A DNA stretch of 5,847 bases from Anaerolineaceae bacterium. GTDB taxonomy: Bacteria > Chloroflexota > Anaerolineae > Anaerolineales > Anaerolineaceae. Every line of letters begins with the position of its first letter. Position 1 is the first letter of the stretch. The DNA lies in assembly GCA_003158355.1 (NCBI GenBank), contig PMIV01000121.1, positions 582-6,428 of the forward strand, given 5' to 3'. The position numbers and the translations under genes were made by a program. The notes under the pieces were generated by a model. The model saw only the letters and a program-made list of their open reading frames with translations, searched no databases and was not told where the DNA came from. This document shows, piece by piece, positions 5,689 through 5,847 of this stretch.

Positions 5689-5847
5689 TTACTCGGTAAT
5701 TGCTTGAACGGATTTCAGCGCTTGCGGTAATTTATTTGGTTTCATACGGCCGGTGACTTCTTCATCAACCACGATCACTGGAGCCTGTGAACAGGCTCCC
5801 ACGCAGCGGCAAACTTCCATGGTGATATTTCCATCAGGAGTTGTCTG
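5689..5847 (-). CDS. NuoE/HndA/HydC-like [2Fe-2S] subunit, C-terminal 52 residues (5' end beyond window)
   Basis: This reading frame is open from the right edge to a TAA at 5689-5691; I translated it by hand. The fragment starts in the TTPDGNITME segment and contains RCVGACSQAPV, which carries the second Cys-x3-Cys pair of the thioredoxin-fold [2Fe-2S] site. The ligands are fragment residues Cys15 and Cys19. A VVDEEVTGRMKPNKL tail follows, matching the C-terminal pattern of NuoE, HndA and HydC proteins. An extra cysteine sits two residues before the first ligand (CRC). The first ligand pair and the N-terminal helical region lie beyond the window. Its position at the head of the ATPase / HndB-like / HydB-like run suggests that it is the small partner of the 593-residue flavoprotein, while the other NuoE at 2345-2824 pairs with the 544-residue one. 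A full gene would be about 155-170 codons long. Confidence 0.9.
   Translation of the reverse strand, partial: QTTPDGNITMEVCRCVGACSQAPVIVVDEEVTGRMKPNKLPQALKSVQAITE

Overview
The window is a single gene train on the minus strand, from a NuoE-like fragment at the right edge to a NuoG/HoxU-like fragment at the left edge. Seven genes fill it, with intergenic gaps of 5 to 66 bases and a Shine-Dalgarno motif before every start except one. No promoter, terminator, RNA gene, mobile element or CRISPR array is visible, and no gene-free stretch exceeds 66 bases. The operon therefore starts upstream of base 5847 and continues past base 1.

In transcription order the genes are: (1) the C-terminus of a NuoE/HndA-like [2Fe-2S] subunit (5689-5847); (2) a small GHKL-type ATPase (5129-5683); (3) an HndB-like thioredoxin-fold [2Fe-2S] protein (4726-5094); (4) a 593-residue NuoF-like flavoprotein with two C-terminal [4Fe-4S] clusters, the HydB/HndC layout (2891-4672); (5) a second, complete NuoE-like protein (2345-2824); (6) a second NuoF-like flavoprotein of 544 residues without the C-terminal ferredoxin domain (699-2333); (7) the first 219 residues of a HoxU/NuoG-like iron-sulfur protein (1-659).

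The best reading is a soluble NAD(P)H-linked electron-transfer complex, or two linked ones. Genes 1-4 have the arrangement of the HndA-HndB-HndC / HydC-HydB part of electron-bifurcating [FeFe] hydrogenases and their relatives (the HydABC or Bfu-type family). Genes 5-7 look like a HoxE-HoxF-HoxU diaphorase module, or the N-terminal part of a NuoG/formate-dehydrogenase-type subunit. The window thus encodes two different NAD(P)H:FMN modules side by side. The terminal catalytic subunit ([FeFe] or [NiFe] hydrogenase, formate dehydrogenase or another enzyme) is not in the window, so the final substrate cannot be named.

The clearest anomaly is stepwise loss of cluster ligands in the N-terminal thioredoxin-like domains of the two NuoF paralogs. 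The first keeps three of the four expected cysteines and the second keeps none, although both retain their flavin/NAD site and N3-type [4Fe-4S] motif.

The gene content points to a strictly or facultatively anaerobic bacterium with fermentative or hydrogen/formate metabolism. Moderate GC and this mixture of Hnd-like and Hox-like parts would fit Chloroflexota (Anaerolineae) or a similar lineage, but this is a weak inference from memory of family patterns.
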